This document shows, piece after piece, positions 1 to 12,520 of a DNA stretch of 64,000 nt. Source of the stretch: Enoplolaimus lenunculus (taxonomy: Eukaryota; Nematoda; Enoplea; Enoplida; Thoracostomopsidae); NCBI GenBank assembly GCA_030248215.1, contig JASANG010003966.1, positions 186,001 through 250,000 on the forward strand, read 5' to 3'. Both the position numbers and the translations under genes were made by a program. The notes beneath the pieces were generated by a model. That model worked only from the letters and a program-made list of their open reading frames with translations, had not been told where the DNA came from and searched no databases. Position 1 is the first letter of the stretch. The number at the start of each line of letters is the position of its first letter.

Positions 1-3000
1 ACGATTATAAGTATTTCAGAGCTTAATACCTTAAACGTGTCTAGAGTCGTGTGGCCAGTGCCGGAGCAGGCTAGGGTGGTGGGCCCATCAAAATTCCAGG
101 GTTTGGGCCTTTTAATCGAAATACTTTTGTAATTGTGAATTTTTTAACTTTAAACACATATCCAACTAATATTGAGCCAAACAATATTGGTAGTAACTCG
201 ATCATTTTAAAGTTCATTAAGAGTATTTATATCGGGCGCTAAAATAGTTCATTGTTTTTCGGCAGAAAAATATTCTGTAACCTTTGTAGTTGTTTGCTCC
301 GCTGTCGCTTATGCCTTCTGCTTTTTGCGATCAAATGCTCGAATTGGATACGCTCTCACACGATGTCTTTTGGTAGACATTTGCTTTGTTTTACTAGCTA
401 AGTAAATTAATCGACATCAATTCAGTTTATCGTAGTGTTAGGTGAACAAAATTAAGAATTCTGTTGAACAGAAACGGCTATATTTTGTTTAAAATTCTGT
501 TAGGTTGGGGGCCCCCAAACGGAGAGGGGGATAAGAAGTAGCTGCTCCGACCTTGCATAGGGCAAGAGTTACAACTGTACAATGCCCCCTGTAAATTCAT
601 TTATACAGGTAACGTTTTTGACAACACGATATAAATTCTGTAGAAAACTGCTATTTTAGGCTATTTTCATGCGAATTTTTAATTGTTAGAGAAATTTAGG
701 CAAACTAAAATTTAGTATGATCCAACGGTTGATATTTCATCGGCTGAGTGGGGACAGTCTCCAGATGGACTCAGGAGGGCAAACCTCAGTCCTTCTAGAA
801 ACTCGCAGTAAAACAACTTTAGACAACATTATAGGTTATTTGGAATCCAGACATCCAATTCCTGAAAGTTTTTGCCATCCCCTTTTGGGCTGACTATGGG
901 CTAGCAGTAGGTTCCAGCAAACTGTTCAACACATGCAATACCTTCACTTTACCAACACCTAAAAATATGGCCCATGTAGGGATCAGAGGCAGACCATTTT
1001 TCCGCGGGAAACCTTTACGAAACGTGACACTCGCATCGAAGTCCAACGTTAAGCTCTTGTTATTGGGTTTCGAAGTAAGTGAAAGCAGAAGTGGATGAAC
1101 ACTCTAAGACAAGTGTGTGCAAGTGTCTGATTCCGTGTGGTACACGATATTACCACCGCGTGTTGTTTTTTGCCGTACCCCGTGTATTTCGAGAGTGGTC
1201 GATGTCACATGATGCAAAACACCTGGAATATGTGAAGAATAATTCTATTTTTTAACAATATTATGTGTTTTCTTCGTCTGCGCAACTTTCAACTCCCCTC
1301 CTAAATAAAAGGTGGAGGATGTAGGCAAAAAATGCAACCTGCGCTGGGTACATTCTTTTTCACCAAGCTACATACTCTTGTGTAACTGATCATCACTATT
1401 GGTAAAAGTAAGAGGTTTTCAGTAAATGTTCCAGGCTGACACGATATTTGCATTAACCATAAATCAGTACTGTTATAAATGTTGTAATAGTAACTATACA
1501 GTAAAGACCAACAAGACTGGGAAATGTACATTTATAAACATTTTGACCTTCAAAACTTAAGTGTCTTTTATGGCTTAATTCAAAAATCAACTTCAAGTAC
1601 AATCTAACCCGGCCAGTGTCTCTAAATACATGCACATTATTTTTTAACAAATTCTTTCAAAATCCACTCGACTCATTTCATTGACAACAAACACAATTAT
1701 GCAAACTGCTAGTTTGACGGGTGCTAAATAGCTTTTTAAATTTGCTCACAAAGAAGAGCACTCAAATTAAACAAACAAACACTTCACGCGACGTCGTCTA
1801 TTGTAAGCGTTCGTGATTTGAATAAATTTTATTTCGTAGCTAATTTTACTAGGCCACAACCGCGGAAAAAGGCATTGCTAAATGCACGCTTTACAGGCGA
1901 TTTTTGTGCACAGAAAGCCGTCTTTAGTTGTAGAAAATGGCTAGGATATAGAGACATGAATGGGCGTACCGAGAAAAGGGAAAGGTCGCTACGATAGTCA
2001 TTTCGGTAAACTGTCAACGCTACTACACTGTGTCATGGTTAATGATTTAATGATTTTGTTCTGGCATCCGATATTTTAGTCGTTTTCTTCGATGCCGCCT
2101 CCCTCCTGGCAAATTATTCGAAGCATCAGTGGAAACAGTGACTGCAAGCTTTGTGCAATAAACACATCACGCGCCGAATTATAAAAATAAAATTATGATT
2201 TAAGACAAACTTAACTGTCGTCTGTTTATAATTTACCACAAAAACGTGAATTTCATTAAAATGGATTTTCAAGACGACTCGATTGATAATTTTTGAATGC
2301 AGAATGTTAAGCATTAAAGAGGCATATGCGATTGAAGCGATAGAGAAAATATATCCACTGCTAAAATTTGCTGAAAGTTATTTTCTTTCAAAATTTCCAA
2401 AGAGACAAACAAGCACATTTCAAACAAGCTTTGTAATAACGTTCTATTGATTTATCCCGGTCAAAAATTATTTCGACCGCTTTTTGCAGTCGCTCAAAAA
2501 ATTTACATGAAGTTATACCTTCTGTAATGAGATTCAAGCTACGTTTTATCGTAATTTGGCCTGCCCCTTTATTTAGAGGGAGTACAATCCATGCGAGCCA
2601 TGGAACTTTATGCATCAGGCATCAAGAATGCTTCGCTTACAGTTTAGTTAGGGACAGTGCACGTGGCAGCGGCCACATTCAAAGGGAACGCAACGCCTGG
2701 TGGCATATTTTGCACCATGCGGAATCTGAATAGTTGCACATTCTTGTATCATGCGCTGCTGACGCTGAAACATATTTGAAGCGAAAGGTATTAAAATGCA
2801 ATATATTTTACCTTTAGATCCATCAGCAACATATGACAACTTTATATTACGTCAAATTTAACGCTTAAAAGCCAAATCCTCGATCTAAAGTACGAACTGT
2901 TTGTATTCCGAAAGCAATTTCTTCTTGTATATTGATTATTGACTTGAAATAATATTATTTGCTACACATTCTTTACCTATTGCGCACGTAGCGAAGCGTA

Positions 3001-3230
3001 AGCTTAATAATTTGTGTAATTTGCAGAAATTGCAGCAAAGCATAAATAACAAAGCGTTACAGTTAATACCAACGCACGTGTTCGTAATAATTGTTATTGT
3101 TTGCTCGTATACCATAGGTCATAGAGTCAACATTCAAAAATCATTACGACCTAACCTAAACCTAAGCCGAAACATTACTCTTAGCCGAAAGCTTAAGCCT
3201 AACTGTGAGCAACTCTAAGCCTAAACCTAA
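1..3230. other. Gene-free AT-rich stretch
   Basis: No exon with recognisable protein similarity or convincing splice framing was found on either strand. The short open frames here have no recognisable domain or bias. A fragment near 1,310-1,370 contains a GCTGGGTACATTCTTT motif that recurs near 37,560 and 60,235, so at least part is dispersed repeat. Confidence 0.5.
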
Positions 3231-3232
3231 CT

Positions 3233-3627
3233 GTAGTGACACGAGTAAGAAGAGGTAATAACAGGGGGTCCACATTTTGAGTCCCAATCAATAGGAGTCA
3301 GTACCTTAAATAGAAGTCTCTAAGCGGATAGAGTCCCTAAACCCTAATTAAAGTCCATAAATTATGTCAACTATAACTTATTGTACTGCACAAATGACTC
3401 CAGGTCCAAATAAAGTTGGGTATAAACTTCGAACTTGCATTATATATCGCTCAAGCTTTTGATACAAGACAAATGAGCGTATAATTCAATGGATTGTTGC
3501 AATACCAGATATATAAGCAACCAAGGACGGCGGAGAGCGGGCTAAAAATAAATAACGATCGTAGTTACCCTCTAGGGAGGCCAAATAATTATTAGTCACC
3601 CCCTCCCTCATATTCTGGTCACTACCG
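3233..3627. mobile_element. MITE family B, copy 1 (~400 bp, TIR GTAGTGACC)
   Basis: The left end reads CTGTAGTGACACGAGTAAG and the right end, reverse-complemented, reads CGGTAGTGACCAGAA, so the ends are imperfect inverted repeats. The interior (about 3,270-3,600) matches the copy at 8,035-8,475 almost throughout, with shared phrases such as AAGCGGATAGAGTCCC and ATGACTCCAGG. No transposase frame is present. This is a non-autonomous DNA transposon; its superfamily is not settled because no clear target duplication is visible. Confidence 0.75.
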
Positions 3628-4278
3628 TTTCACCTGCATCCAAATTGGCAGGCTCCGGTAACGAACATGGTCAAATTCTATGAACAATAAGTAAAGCAAT
3701 CTTAGGTATAACATTTTGCCTAAAATTTAAGCTTTAACCTGTTTGTAGGATGTAATGAAAATATGCTTTTTCATTTCTTAATGTTGTTTCGCTTTTGTAA
3801 GCCCATACAGTACACTGCAACTCTTGTTGCGCTGAAGCATTATAAATTGCCTATATTTATTTCAAATGTGCGGGTTTGCTGACAGAAGACAATATTTGTA
3901 AGCTAAAATTTAGCTAATACAAAAACCGCTAAAAACAACCGCTGTCGAGGTTTAAAGGTAAACTAAAGTTAAAAAATAAGCGGCTAATAACGAAGCGATA
4001 GCGAACGTACAATGATTTGTTTTGTAAGTTCAAGTTAGGAAACGCTTTACACTCAGCTTTATTAGGTTCACGTAAAAAGTTTTTCTGGCCCTAAACAAAC
4101 TATTACATGGGTAATGCCAGGAGCCCTCGTGTCCCGTTCACACGTATAAACAACCTGTTACATGTCCCGCTTCAGTAATATGTTTTAAAACAAGTGAAAT
4201 ACGGTAGCTAATGTGACCAGTGGCCAACTATACAAAATGTGGTTAAGTTTAAAACTGTTGAATGTGACCCGTTATGTA
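3628..4278. other. Intergenic, nothing recognised
   Basis: AT-rich sequence without a supported exon or delimited repeat. The CTAA/CCTAAGC-type words typical of family A occur only sparsely. Confidence 0.4.
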
Positions 4279-4279
4279 T

Positions 4280-4345
4280 CACAATTCGTCGCCCCCCCCG
4301 ACAACTCGTCACCCGACAACTTGTGTTCCGAAATTTGATCGACTC
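4280..4345. mobile_element. MITE family I, end fragment
   Basis: ACAATTCGTCG followed by CGACAACTTGTG is the terminal motif of the family seen more completely at 9,459-9,625 and 53,480-53,698. A poly-C run interrupts it here. The opposite end is not clear, although sequence to about 4,485 may belong. Confidence 0.5.
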
Positions 4346-4794
4346 AACAATTCGCCGCCCATCACTGTGTTTAGGCTTTAAGGTTAGACTTAGGATTATG
4401 CTTAAGATTATGCTTGGATTTATTCATTGGCTTAAAGGACATTGTTGGCGACACTTTATCGTGCAACTAACTGTCGCAGCTTCGCTCGGCCATGGTGCGA
4501 ACAAGTGGGCAGCCCAAGAAGTAATGTTACTAGTTTGAAAATTTTTTTGCAATAGTTTCTTTAAACTTCACCTTCTTCCGTCAACTGGAAATAGGTTCGA
4601 AGAATCTGAGTAGAATTTAGAACGAATTTAATTCGCGAGCTCACATGGCTAAGAAGTTTCACGGTACAGAATGAATTAAAATCCAAGGAATACTCGATAT
4701 GAGCGAATGATATTTGAAAGTTTTTAGGCCAACGTCAGTCTAGGTAGTAACCGGGACTTTAGACCTTTTAGTAAGCGCTGGGAAAGCGGACCTA

Positions 4795-4866
4795 CAGAGC
4801 TATGATCGAACTTAAAGCCTATGGATACTCAAGCGAACAATCTGCCACTGCGCCACGGAGCCCACC
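4795..4866 (-). mobile_element. tRNA-derived SINE-like pol III unit
   Basis: On the minus strand a box A-like TGGCGCAGTGGC (4,844-4,855) is followed about 33 bases later by a box B-like GTTCGATCATAG (4,800-4,811). That spacing is typical of a tRNA promoter. The T-arm and acceptor stem do not pair, so this is not a working tRNA gene. It is best read as the head of an old tRNA-derived SINE or a tRNA relic. Confidence 0.5.
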
Positions 4867-4869
4867 GCT

Positions 4870-7080
4870 CTAACTGCTATTATCGTCGAGTATATGTCGG
4901 TCGACCTTACGCTGCCAGCTAGCATACATACAGCACACTGCATTGTATTGCATGTGCATATAACTAGCATACACACAACGCATTGCATTATATTGCATAT
5001 GCATATAACGGACAAGCACGTCTCACTTGATTTCAGCCAAAAGTATACCAAGGGAAGGTAACGGGTACCCAATGAACGCGTGTTTTACATCCGGCCGCGT
5101 ACATTTATTAGTTCCTTCTAAATTCTAAACTCGCCACCTCAAACTATAATGGCAAGTCGCTTTATTGTCTATAGTTGTCATCTGAATAAACAATTGTTAT
5201 ATTTTCTCTTAAAAACTCTAATTGTGTACAATTTATCGTTGAAAATACGACATAAAACGATTAAAAAAGACCGCAACGGTTAAAATTAAGATGTCAACTA
5301 CAAAATACAAAGCTACAACCGTTTATTAAACAATAAGGTTTTTGTGCTCAAGACTCTTCTTGGAAAAATCTCTCTTTTAGATTTTGAATTTATATTCGAC
5401 CGCTGTCAACGTCACGAAATATTAATGATAGATTTAATTCTTGTCTCAATTCACACATGATCGCTTTTATCCGTCTCCGCATGGAGTAATGAGCAACTGA
5501 TTGAAAGTGTACGTGGAATATTGAAACACAAAATACAGTATTCAACACTTGTTCTAAGTAGTATGTTGTACAAAATGTTACAAGATCTTCCGAGCGTCCT
5601 ACGGCTGCTGAGTCAAGTGTTACTCCTACAAGTGGAAAACTTGATGGTTCGAATCCAAGCTTGAAATTAGCTTTGAGATGAAATAGAAAACAATCATGCG
5701 GAATGCGTTCAAACGTTTTATATGCGAATATATCAAACAGAAGGCAACAACTTTAGTCTTCACCAATAATATAAAAGGTGAACTAATATATGAAGTTTCT
5801 GTGTCGACTTTAGAACTTTCTTCAAAGCTCTACTCTATCTACACCTATACATTTATCTTTTACTACGTTCTATATAGGCTGTCTTCTTTCTTGTCAAAAT
5901 TTTTTATACTAGTATATTCAGCATTTAACACTACACCTACTATAACACTATAGGAATTTAAGCTCAAACCTACACCTAAGCCTACGACTAATCAAAATCA
6001 TAAAGGCTAATGAGCTTGTTTAGTGTCAAACGTCAGCAAGACTATTCGACCAGACCTACACTTGGATGTTGCTGTCTGTGCAGATTTTTACGGTCCATGA
6101 AAAGTTCAAATTTGAATAAATGAAAGTAATTATTACGTCATAAATTTGCACAATCGTCATTTTGGTTTATACGTTGAGGTTATGAAAATATGCCTTAAAG
6201 TCGAACAAACTTAAAGGTGATATATTTATTAACTCGCTTTCCAGCTGTTTTTTAAAAAAGCCGCCAGCACAAAACAGTCACTATCAAATTAGTTAGAACT
6301 TTTGTTCACTGTGGCCTAATTTGCATGCTATATTTGATGCCAAATGCTAATTTATCAAGCCAGAACTATAAAACATTCAAAAATAACTGTTCAAAGCTTC
6401 GTTAATACAACAACCCAGATCGTAACAAGTTGTTTGTCTAGATACAATTATTGATTCCTAGCGGCCGACGACAAACGATGCGCCTTGATCGCTTCTCGCA
6501 TGAATATTTTCTATTTCCCATAAGATCTGATTTCAAGCCAGGATGCGAATTGCAGCCGGATCGGTGTGGTTCATTTACTAAGATCTGAAGGATTAAACTT
6601 AGGACTACGCTTTGGTTCAGGCTTAGGGAGAGACTTAGTCTTAGGTTTGTGAGGAAGTGTACAAGCGCCGATAACCGAAAATCTATAATTATGTTATGGT
6701 TTGAAATTGGGGCAAAATTTACTGCCCCTTTTATAAAATTGTCAACTGAAAACCTTACCGGAAGGAGACAGTTAAAACAGTATTTGAAAATGCAATATTT
6801 TGTAAAATTAAACAAATTTTTCTTGATATCCCTAATACATACTGGGTCAATTTTCATACTAGTTATCCTGGGACTCATCTATAAGTTATTCGTACATGTC
6901 ATATAGAAATGTCATTTCTTTTTAACCGATTTCAATAAATATATTTTGTGTCAGTTAAGAAAATAACAAACACATTTTCACTGAAACTTGTTCCCGGTGC
7001 GCTAAAAACTAGATAATTTTTCAGGATCCAGAATAACCCGCTGAATCCTAGAGGTCAAAGACTTTTCTTCTCGCTGCGCT
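4870..7080. other. Intergenic, no supported gene
   Basis: Frames at 5,696-5,953 and 6,438-6,878 are open but have no domain, no repeat of a known motif and no supporting splice structure. A TGGTTCGAATCC box-B-like word at about 5,643 has no matching box A and is left uncalled. Confidence 0.4.
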
Positions 7081-7082
7081 AC

Positions 7083-7325
7083 TGTAGTGACCCAAATAAG
7101 ACAATGTGGATATGTTTTGCCTCCAGAGGGGGTGCGTCTACTTTTTAACCCACCTCATATTGTTTGCACCACACGCCTTTCAATATAACACTCAATGTTT
7201 ATGCTTTTACTAGTGTGTTTATACTTTAACCTGCTATTCTAGGTGATGGAAACTTGCACTCCTATAGGTTGGGACTCGAAATGGGGACCCACTCCTCTTA
7301 TTATCCGCTCTTATTCGGGCCACTA
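7083..7325. mobile_element. MITE family B, copy 2 (short)
   Basis: The ends CTGTAGTGACCCAAATAA and TTATTCGGGCCACTACAG are near-perfect inverted repeats. The interior is a shortened, diverged version of copies at 3.2 and 8.0 kb. An open frame starting at 7,243 lies largely in this element and is not a gene. Confidence 0.75.
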
Positions 7326-7694
7326 CAGCAGTAATTTAGACTCGATTCATTTACAGACTCTAACTAGGAGTACAGACTCCTATTGCCTCAACGTGTATTC
7401 AGCCACTACTGGAGCTTACCATACACTTTTTCATGACGTCATACCTCTCCAAAATAATATGCTAGTTATGTCACTGGAAACTACCTTAAAATAGAACCGT
7501 CTAATACGGAAAGATTTAAGAAAACGATGTGATTCCAAAGTTTTTAAATTTGAAATTTTAGCATTAATCCCCAAAATGGCGTTTCCTGAGAATATATAAT
7601 ATCGAAATTAGTTTTGATCGCAATCAAAGCCTATTTAAAACATTTCATCTCAATGCTGCCTAGAGGACAATAGTCCAAGCGACCCATGTAAAAT

Positions 7695-7852
7695 ATCAGG
7701 GGTGGAACGCTTTTCTGTCGGTCTGAAATGGAGTAAGCATGAGCTTTAGACTACTTATTTTGCTTAGGGCTAGGTTTAGATATAAGCTCATTCTTACGCT
7801 TTGGCTTAGGCTTAGGAATATGGTTATATTACTGTTCCGCCCCTGCTCCCTG
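7695..7852. mobile_element. MITE family A (CTTAGG-rich), copy
   Basis: Starts ATCAGGGGTGGAACGCTTTT and ends TACTGTTCCGCCCCTG, so the ends form the inverted repeat CAGGGGYGGAACG. The interior is made of CTTAGGCTTAGG-type 6-bp words. The same arrangement recurs at least eleven more times in this window. Confidence 0.75.
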
Positions 7853-8034
7853 TTGTATGCATTGGTCCTCCAAGCTAAGGATTAAGATGCTCGCTGGAGT
7901 TAATTGCTGATTGCAGCTGTTATGGCTCACATTTTGATTGGAACCCATTAAAAACATTTCCATATGTTATTGAACCTTCAACTTGGCGCTGTCAAGTCCA
8001 GAAATTTCTGACGCTACCGCTCGCTATATAATAG

Positions 8035-8475
8035 TACTGGGTGGGGTAATAAGAAAGGGAAGTCCCCATTTTGAGTCCAAATCAATAGGAATCCGTATCC
8101 CTAATAAGAGTCCGTAAGCGGATAGAGTCCCAAACCCTAATTAGACTCCATAAAAGTCAATTAGCCCTAATTGTAGCGCATAAATGACTCCAGGACCAAA
8201 TAATTTTAGTTCGGAACTTTAAAACGTACCTAAATTTTGAAAGCACATTCATAAGTAGGACCCTTATATTATCGCTCAAGCTATTGACACAAGGCAAATA
8301 AACGTTTAATTCAACGGATAATTTCAGTACCGGATATATATCAGTAACGAAGGGCGGCGGAGCGTGGGTTAAAAATAAATAACAGTCCGTAACCGAATAA
8401 CAAGAGGGGGTACCCTCTGGAGAGGCCAAATAAATATCAGTCCCCCTTTTCTTCTATTCGGGTCACTACAGTAGT
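8035..8475. mobile_element. MITE family B, copy 3 (longest)
   Basis: The right end is TTCGGGTCACTACAG, the family terminus; the left end near GGTAATAAGAAAGGG has lost the outermost bases. The interior is colinear with 3,233-3,627 and, inverted, with 27,428-27,835. Confidence 0.7.
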
Positions 8476-9458
8476 GATGCAAAATGCTAGCGAGCGAAAC
8501 GAGTTTGAAACCAAACGCAATTTTAGAACCAGATTACAATAAAAACTTTGGTTATCATTACACTGGGGGCATGGCCTGGGTCGCCCAACGGGTGTTACTT
8601 AAATTTGTTTCTATTGTGGAGGCTAGCCAGGGAATGCAAAGTTGTTAAACTGATCCATGTTTCGCAGAATGCTAATATTTCTAAAACTTGATTATTATTT
8701 AAGAGCGAGCTCGTTGTGGGCTTATTAGCGTTATACTTTTCCCGCACAAAGTACACTGTGAGCAACTATAAACTGCATACTGCACCAAATACACAATGCA
8801 CAACTGCATACGAATAATTGCACGTATGTTCAGCATAAAATCTCTAAAAGGCGTGAGAGCCCTGCTGGGGTTGAAGCGTCCAGCTCCTACAGTTATGTGG
8901 TAATCGTAAACATATAGAATAAAGGTTAGCGGTGTGTAGCGGTACAGAGCCGCTCCATGGCTCATTTTTGAAGGAATCCCATGGAGCCTCACGAAAAAAC
9001 GTGTCCCATTTAAATATCTGTAATTTACCAAAATTATGGACAGTTCAGGAGTTTAACTTTGATCTCGTTTTTTATTTTTACAGTTTTAGGTATACATATT
9101 TCTCTCGATTTTCGCTTATTCAGTATACCTTTTAAATGAATTAGCAAGCGACAGACCTGAAAACGTCGATAAACCTTATAAATTTTACACACTCAATCAG
9201 CTGTCAAAATTTTCAGTTTACGTGTGAATTAAAAATTTCAAATCTTGACAAAATTTATGTATTGATTTTTGCTTGTATGGGCGGTTTAATTCAGGTAAAT
9301 AATCACAGCGACTAAATTTTGGAGACCAACGATGGCGGATCCAATGATGTTATCCAAGCATAGGTCATCCAAGCTGGGGTCAACGCAAACATTTTGTATT
9401 AAAATTAATGTTACCACTGAAATTGAATTGTTAATCGTACAAAGTGAAGAATCCTACG
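8476..9458. other. Intergenic with low-copy repeat fragments
   Basis: The stretch near 8,850-8,890 (GAGAGCCCTGCTGGGGTTGA) has a diverged relative near 17,507. No exon is supported. Confidence 0.35.
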
Positions 9459-9625
9459 GCAATTCGTCGTCCGACAACTTGTCGACCATCAGTGTCCTGA
9501 AGCCTGTGAATATATTTGAACAAATCCAAAGCGTAAATCCTAAACCTAAACCTGAGCACAATAATGAGCGACAAATTGTCGAGTTGATCCAATTTCGGAA
9601 TGCAACTTGTCGGTCGACGAATTGT
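9459..9625. mobile_element. MITE family I, copy 1
   Basis: The left end AATTCGTCGTCCGACAACTT and the right end ACTTGTCGGTCGACGAATT are inverted repeats of about 20 bp. The interior has AAACCTAAACCTGAGC-type words. A second full-length relative is at 53,480-53,698. The 9,332-9,766 open frame crosses it and is a by-product. Confidence 0.75.
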
Positions 9626-11205
9626 CTTTACACCCACATTAAAAGCTATACTATATTGTCTGCCACGGCTTATCAAGACGGGGCAAATGCATTTACATAT
9701 GCGGCTAAAGTTCACCATTTTATATATTTTAATTTTATCCTCCCTAGCTATGTAATTTTTTCCTGAATAAGTTCTTCAAATCCATAGTCGCACTCAAACT
9801 AAATTTAGTCACCAAAAGGATTTACGATGGATGTGATATCAATAAGCGTGTAAATAATGTCCGTCTTGCAACAGCAATAGTTAATCTTAAGGAAGGGTCA
9901 GAAATTAATAATCGAATGTACATTTTTCATATTTCGTCTGAGTATGCGTCTAATGTGTCATAAACTTTTTATAGCTTTGTAATATTTTTGTCGACCGTTT
10001 TTTTCAGGAAATTGATTTTTATTCTGTGTTAAAAATATAATTGGTATGTGTCTTCGAAAATAAATGCGTCAATATATCGCTTTTATTCTTGCCCTTGTAT
10101 ACGCCACTCGAGTTCAGCTACAGTCATGTACGAGATGATGTATTGCCCCGTAAAATACATCAAATTCATCGTGTGATTGTTACTTTTTTGGGGCATTTTC
10201 AGCCGATTTGAAGTAGATCTGTATTTCATTGTGTTATCGCTATTTTAAATCAGACCACGTTCATCAATCTTTAAATTTTAATGAACGGTTTTTACACTCA
10301 AAACAATGAGTTTTGGATTTGAGTTGAAAGAGTTTCGGTTTGTTAAATTGAAATTTTCTTCGCGTTTGTTTTTGTTGCTTTGTTGACAGACATGGGGATG
10401 GTATTTGAAGCGTTTATACCGGTTGCTTAGGCGTTGTGGTTGAAAGGTTAACTGCGTAGAAGGGTACACTAATGGGCCATGCTGAGATCGGACTATGTTG
10501 ATTATGGGACGCATGTCCAGCAAGAATCAGGCAGACTGGGGGACTTCGAGACAGGTAGGCTTAAGCTTAGACTCAGGTTTTGAATTAGAATTAGGCTTAT
10601 GTTGTTATGTTTAGGGTTGGGCTCAGGCTTAGGTTTAGCTTTAGTTTTACGCTCAGGTCTAAAAGTTTAGTCGGCAGGCCTTAATTTTTAACATGGTCTC
10701 TAAAAGTTAATAGTCACAATTTCACTGATACCATAGTACATTAAGCGCGATCAGATAAATCTGTTGTAGATAACAGACATGAAACCGGAAAATTAGCAAT
10801 TTTCGTATAAAAGACAATGCCGGCAGCGGAGACTTCAAACTGAAGGGAACACCAAGAATCTTTAGCTTTTGAAAGCATACACTTGATAGATTAACAGTCG
10901 ATCTGCAACACAAAGCTTTCGACTAAGCTTACAAGTATAGCTGAAAGCTTCGTGCCAGTGATTTTAGGCCAAATACGTACTATTTCTAACATTTCTATAT
11001 AAATATTTCAATTTGAATTGTTTTTAAACATTATTTATTAATGATTTTAACAATTGACCATTTCGAAGGGTTTGTTTCGCCCGTTTGTTATATCCATTGT
11101 ACGTGATTTTTAGGATTGGCTACCCTTTACATTAATACAGCTTGTTAATGACGTTTTTGAAAAGAGAAGGTTATTTTTTCAATAATACGAATTCAACAAC
11201 ACAAA
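9626..11205. other. Intergenic, AT-rich
   Basis: No gene supported. 10,550-10,670 is rich in CTTAGG-type words and is probably a decayed family A element without clear ends. Confidence 0.4.
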
Positions 11206-11208
11206 GAT

Positions 11209-11345
11209 CAGGGGCGGAACGTTTTCTGCGGGACTGCAATAGAAAAACTTAAAAAATTTAGATATATTTTTTGTTTGGCTAAGGTTTAGGCTTAAGCTTA
11301 GGAATATGCTATACTACTGTTATGGCCTTCTTCTACACTCTGGCC
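11209..11345. mobile_element. MITE family A, copy
   Basis: Begins ATCAGGGGCGGAACGTTTTC, continues with GGACTGCAATAGA and CTTAGG words, and ends ACTACTGTTATGGCC. The right terminus is more diverged than the left. Confidence 0.7.
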
Positions 11346-12357
11346 CTTATGATTCTAACCTTAAGCGTAAGCTAAAGATATAGTGACAGTATATCCTTTA
11401 CTGAAATGTGTGAACAACGTGAAAAACGACACAGGGCTTATAATAACCTAATGGATTCAAGAGTGTAACAAAAGTTTCTTGCCTGCCACGCTGGCTTGCA
11501 AAAAACCGATTAGATAAGGAAAGCCCTGGTCACGCCCCTAAGTAACATAAGTAATTTTTCTCAACCCTAATTAATATTTTAATAAACATATTAACGCTTT
11601 TAATAACTGATATTAATTTGATAATCGATCGCTGCTTTAAAATTGCGTTTGCCGCAAAAATTTGTGTTGCTTAACATCACGCGATGGTTAATATTTTAAT
11701 TGCATTTTTTCAAAGAATAACTTTATTTTTAGACTTCGATAATTTTGTTGTTATTTTAAACTTTAACGCCGTGGCTTTATCTACCAGTTTTCTTTGTCAA
11801 ATTTGATTTCAATCAGGAAGTATTGACACTCTGTGTCTAATAGATAAATGTATTAAAGGGACATACTATTCTATGATTGCGTTTAATTCTTGATAAGTTT
11901 GAGATAGCCATATGTCTACATTTCCTAAATTAGGAAATACAAAGAGCGGGGTTGAGAGGGCGTACGCCCCCCCCCCCCGTCAAAAAATTGTTGTGATAAC
12001 ACGAAAAAGATCCCTATCTTGCAATTTCCCTCTCAGAAAATTGTCACATAGATTGCATACAGGAAAACTTGTGTTTCATAATTTTTGCCAGTTCGCTCCC
12101 GTCAGAATCTTCTGTATCCGCTGCACATTGTCTCGACAAATTCAAAAAATTTGCACTGTCGAACGAAATACGTTTTCTTTACCGCTTAGCTTGATTATAG
12201 CTTTGCACTCACACCTACGGTGGCTCTCGAGCATTGTGCTAAAGTTGCACTGTGCACGCACGTAAAATTGTTAAACATTGCGTATAGTGCAGCATTTTGC
12301 AGTGCATATTAGCAGCAATGTTGCTTAAAGTATGCTCTATGTTTGAAAAGGTTACAG

Positions 12358-12373
12358 TTGAATTTTTTTGCAG
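12358..12373 (+). promoter_or_regulatory. Splice acceptor 60 nt ahead of start codon
   Basis: A pyrimidine run ending in TTTTTTTGCAG lies 60 bases before the ATG at 12,434. It could close a 5' UTR intron or receive a spliced leader. A matching signal sits 49 bases before the similar exon at 18,313. No donor is identified upstream. Confidence 0.45.
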
Positions 12374-12433
12374 CCTTTAATAACCAGAACTGCATTATTA
12401 AATTGTTTTAAAATAAAATTTGATGTAAATATA

Positions 12434-12520
12434 ATGAAGGCGAGCAAAAACGTTATGTGTTACACGGCTGTATTCGTGGTGTTACTTACACTCGTCGTAG
12501 ACAGTCAATCCCAAGATGTT
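12434..12520 (+). CDS. Exon 1 of candidate peptide gene: signal peptide
   Basis: 29 codons from the first ATG after a splice acceptor to a GTAAGT donor; hydrophobic core near residues 11-22, cleavage expected around DSQS|QDV. Confidence 0.5.

Noticed and set aside
5600-5665. Box-B-like GGTTCGAATCC suggesting a tRNA gene
   Set aside because: No box A at proper spacing and no stems pair.
9332-9766. 144-codon plus-strand frame
   Set aside because: Crosses MITE family I; no domain, no splice context.
11912-12265. 117-codon plus-strand frame just before the peptide candidate
   Set aside because: Contains a poly-C run; no signal peptide, domain or splice linkage to exon 1.
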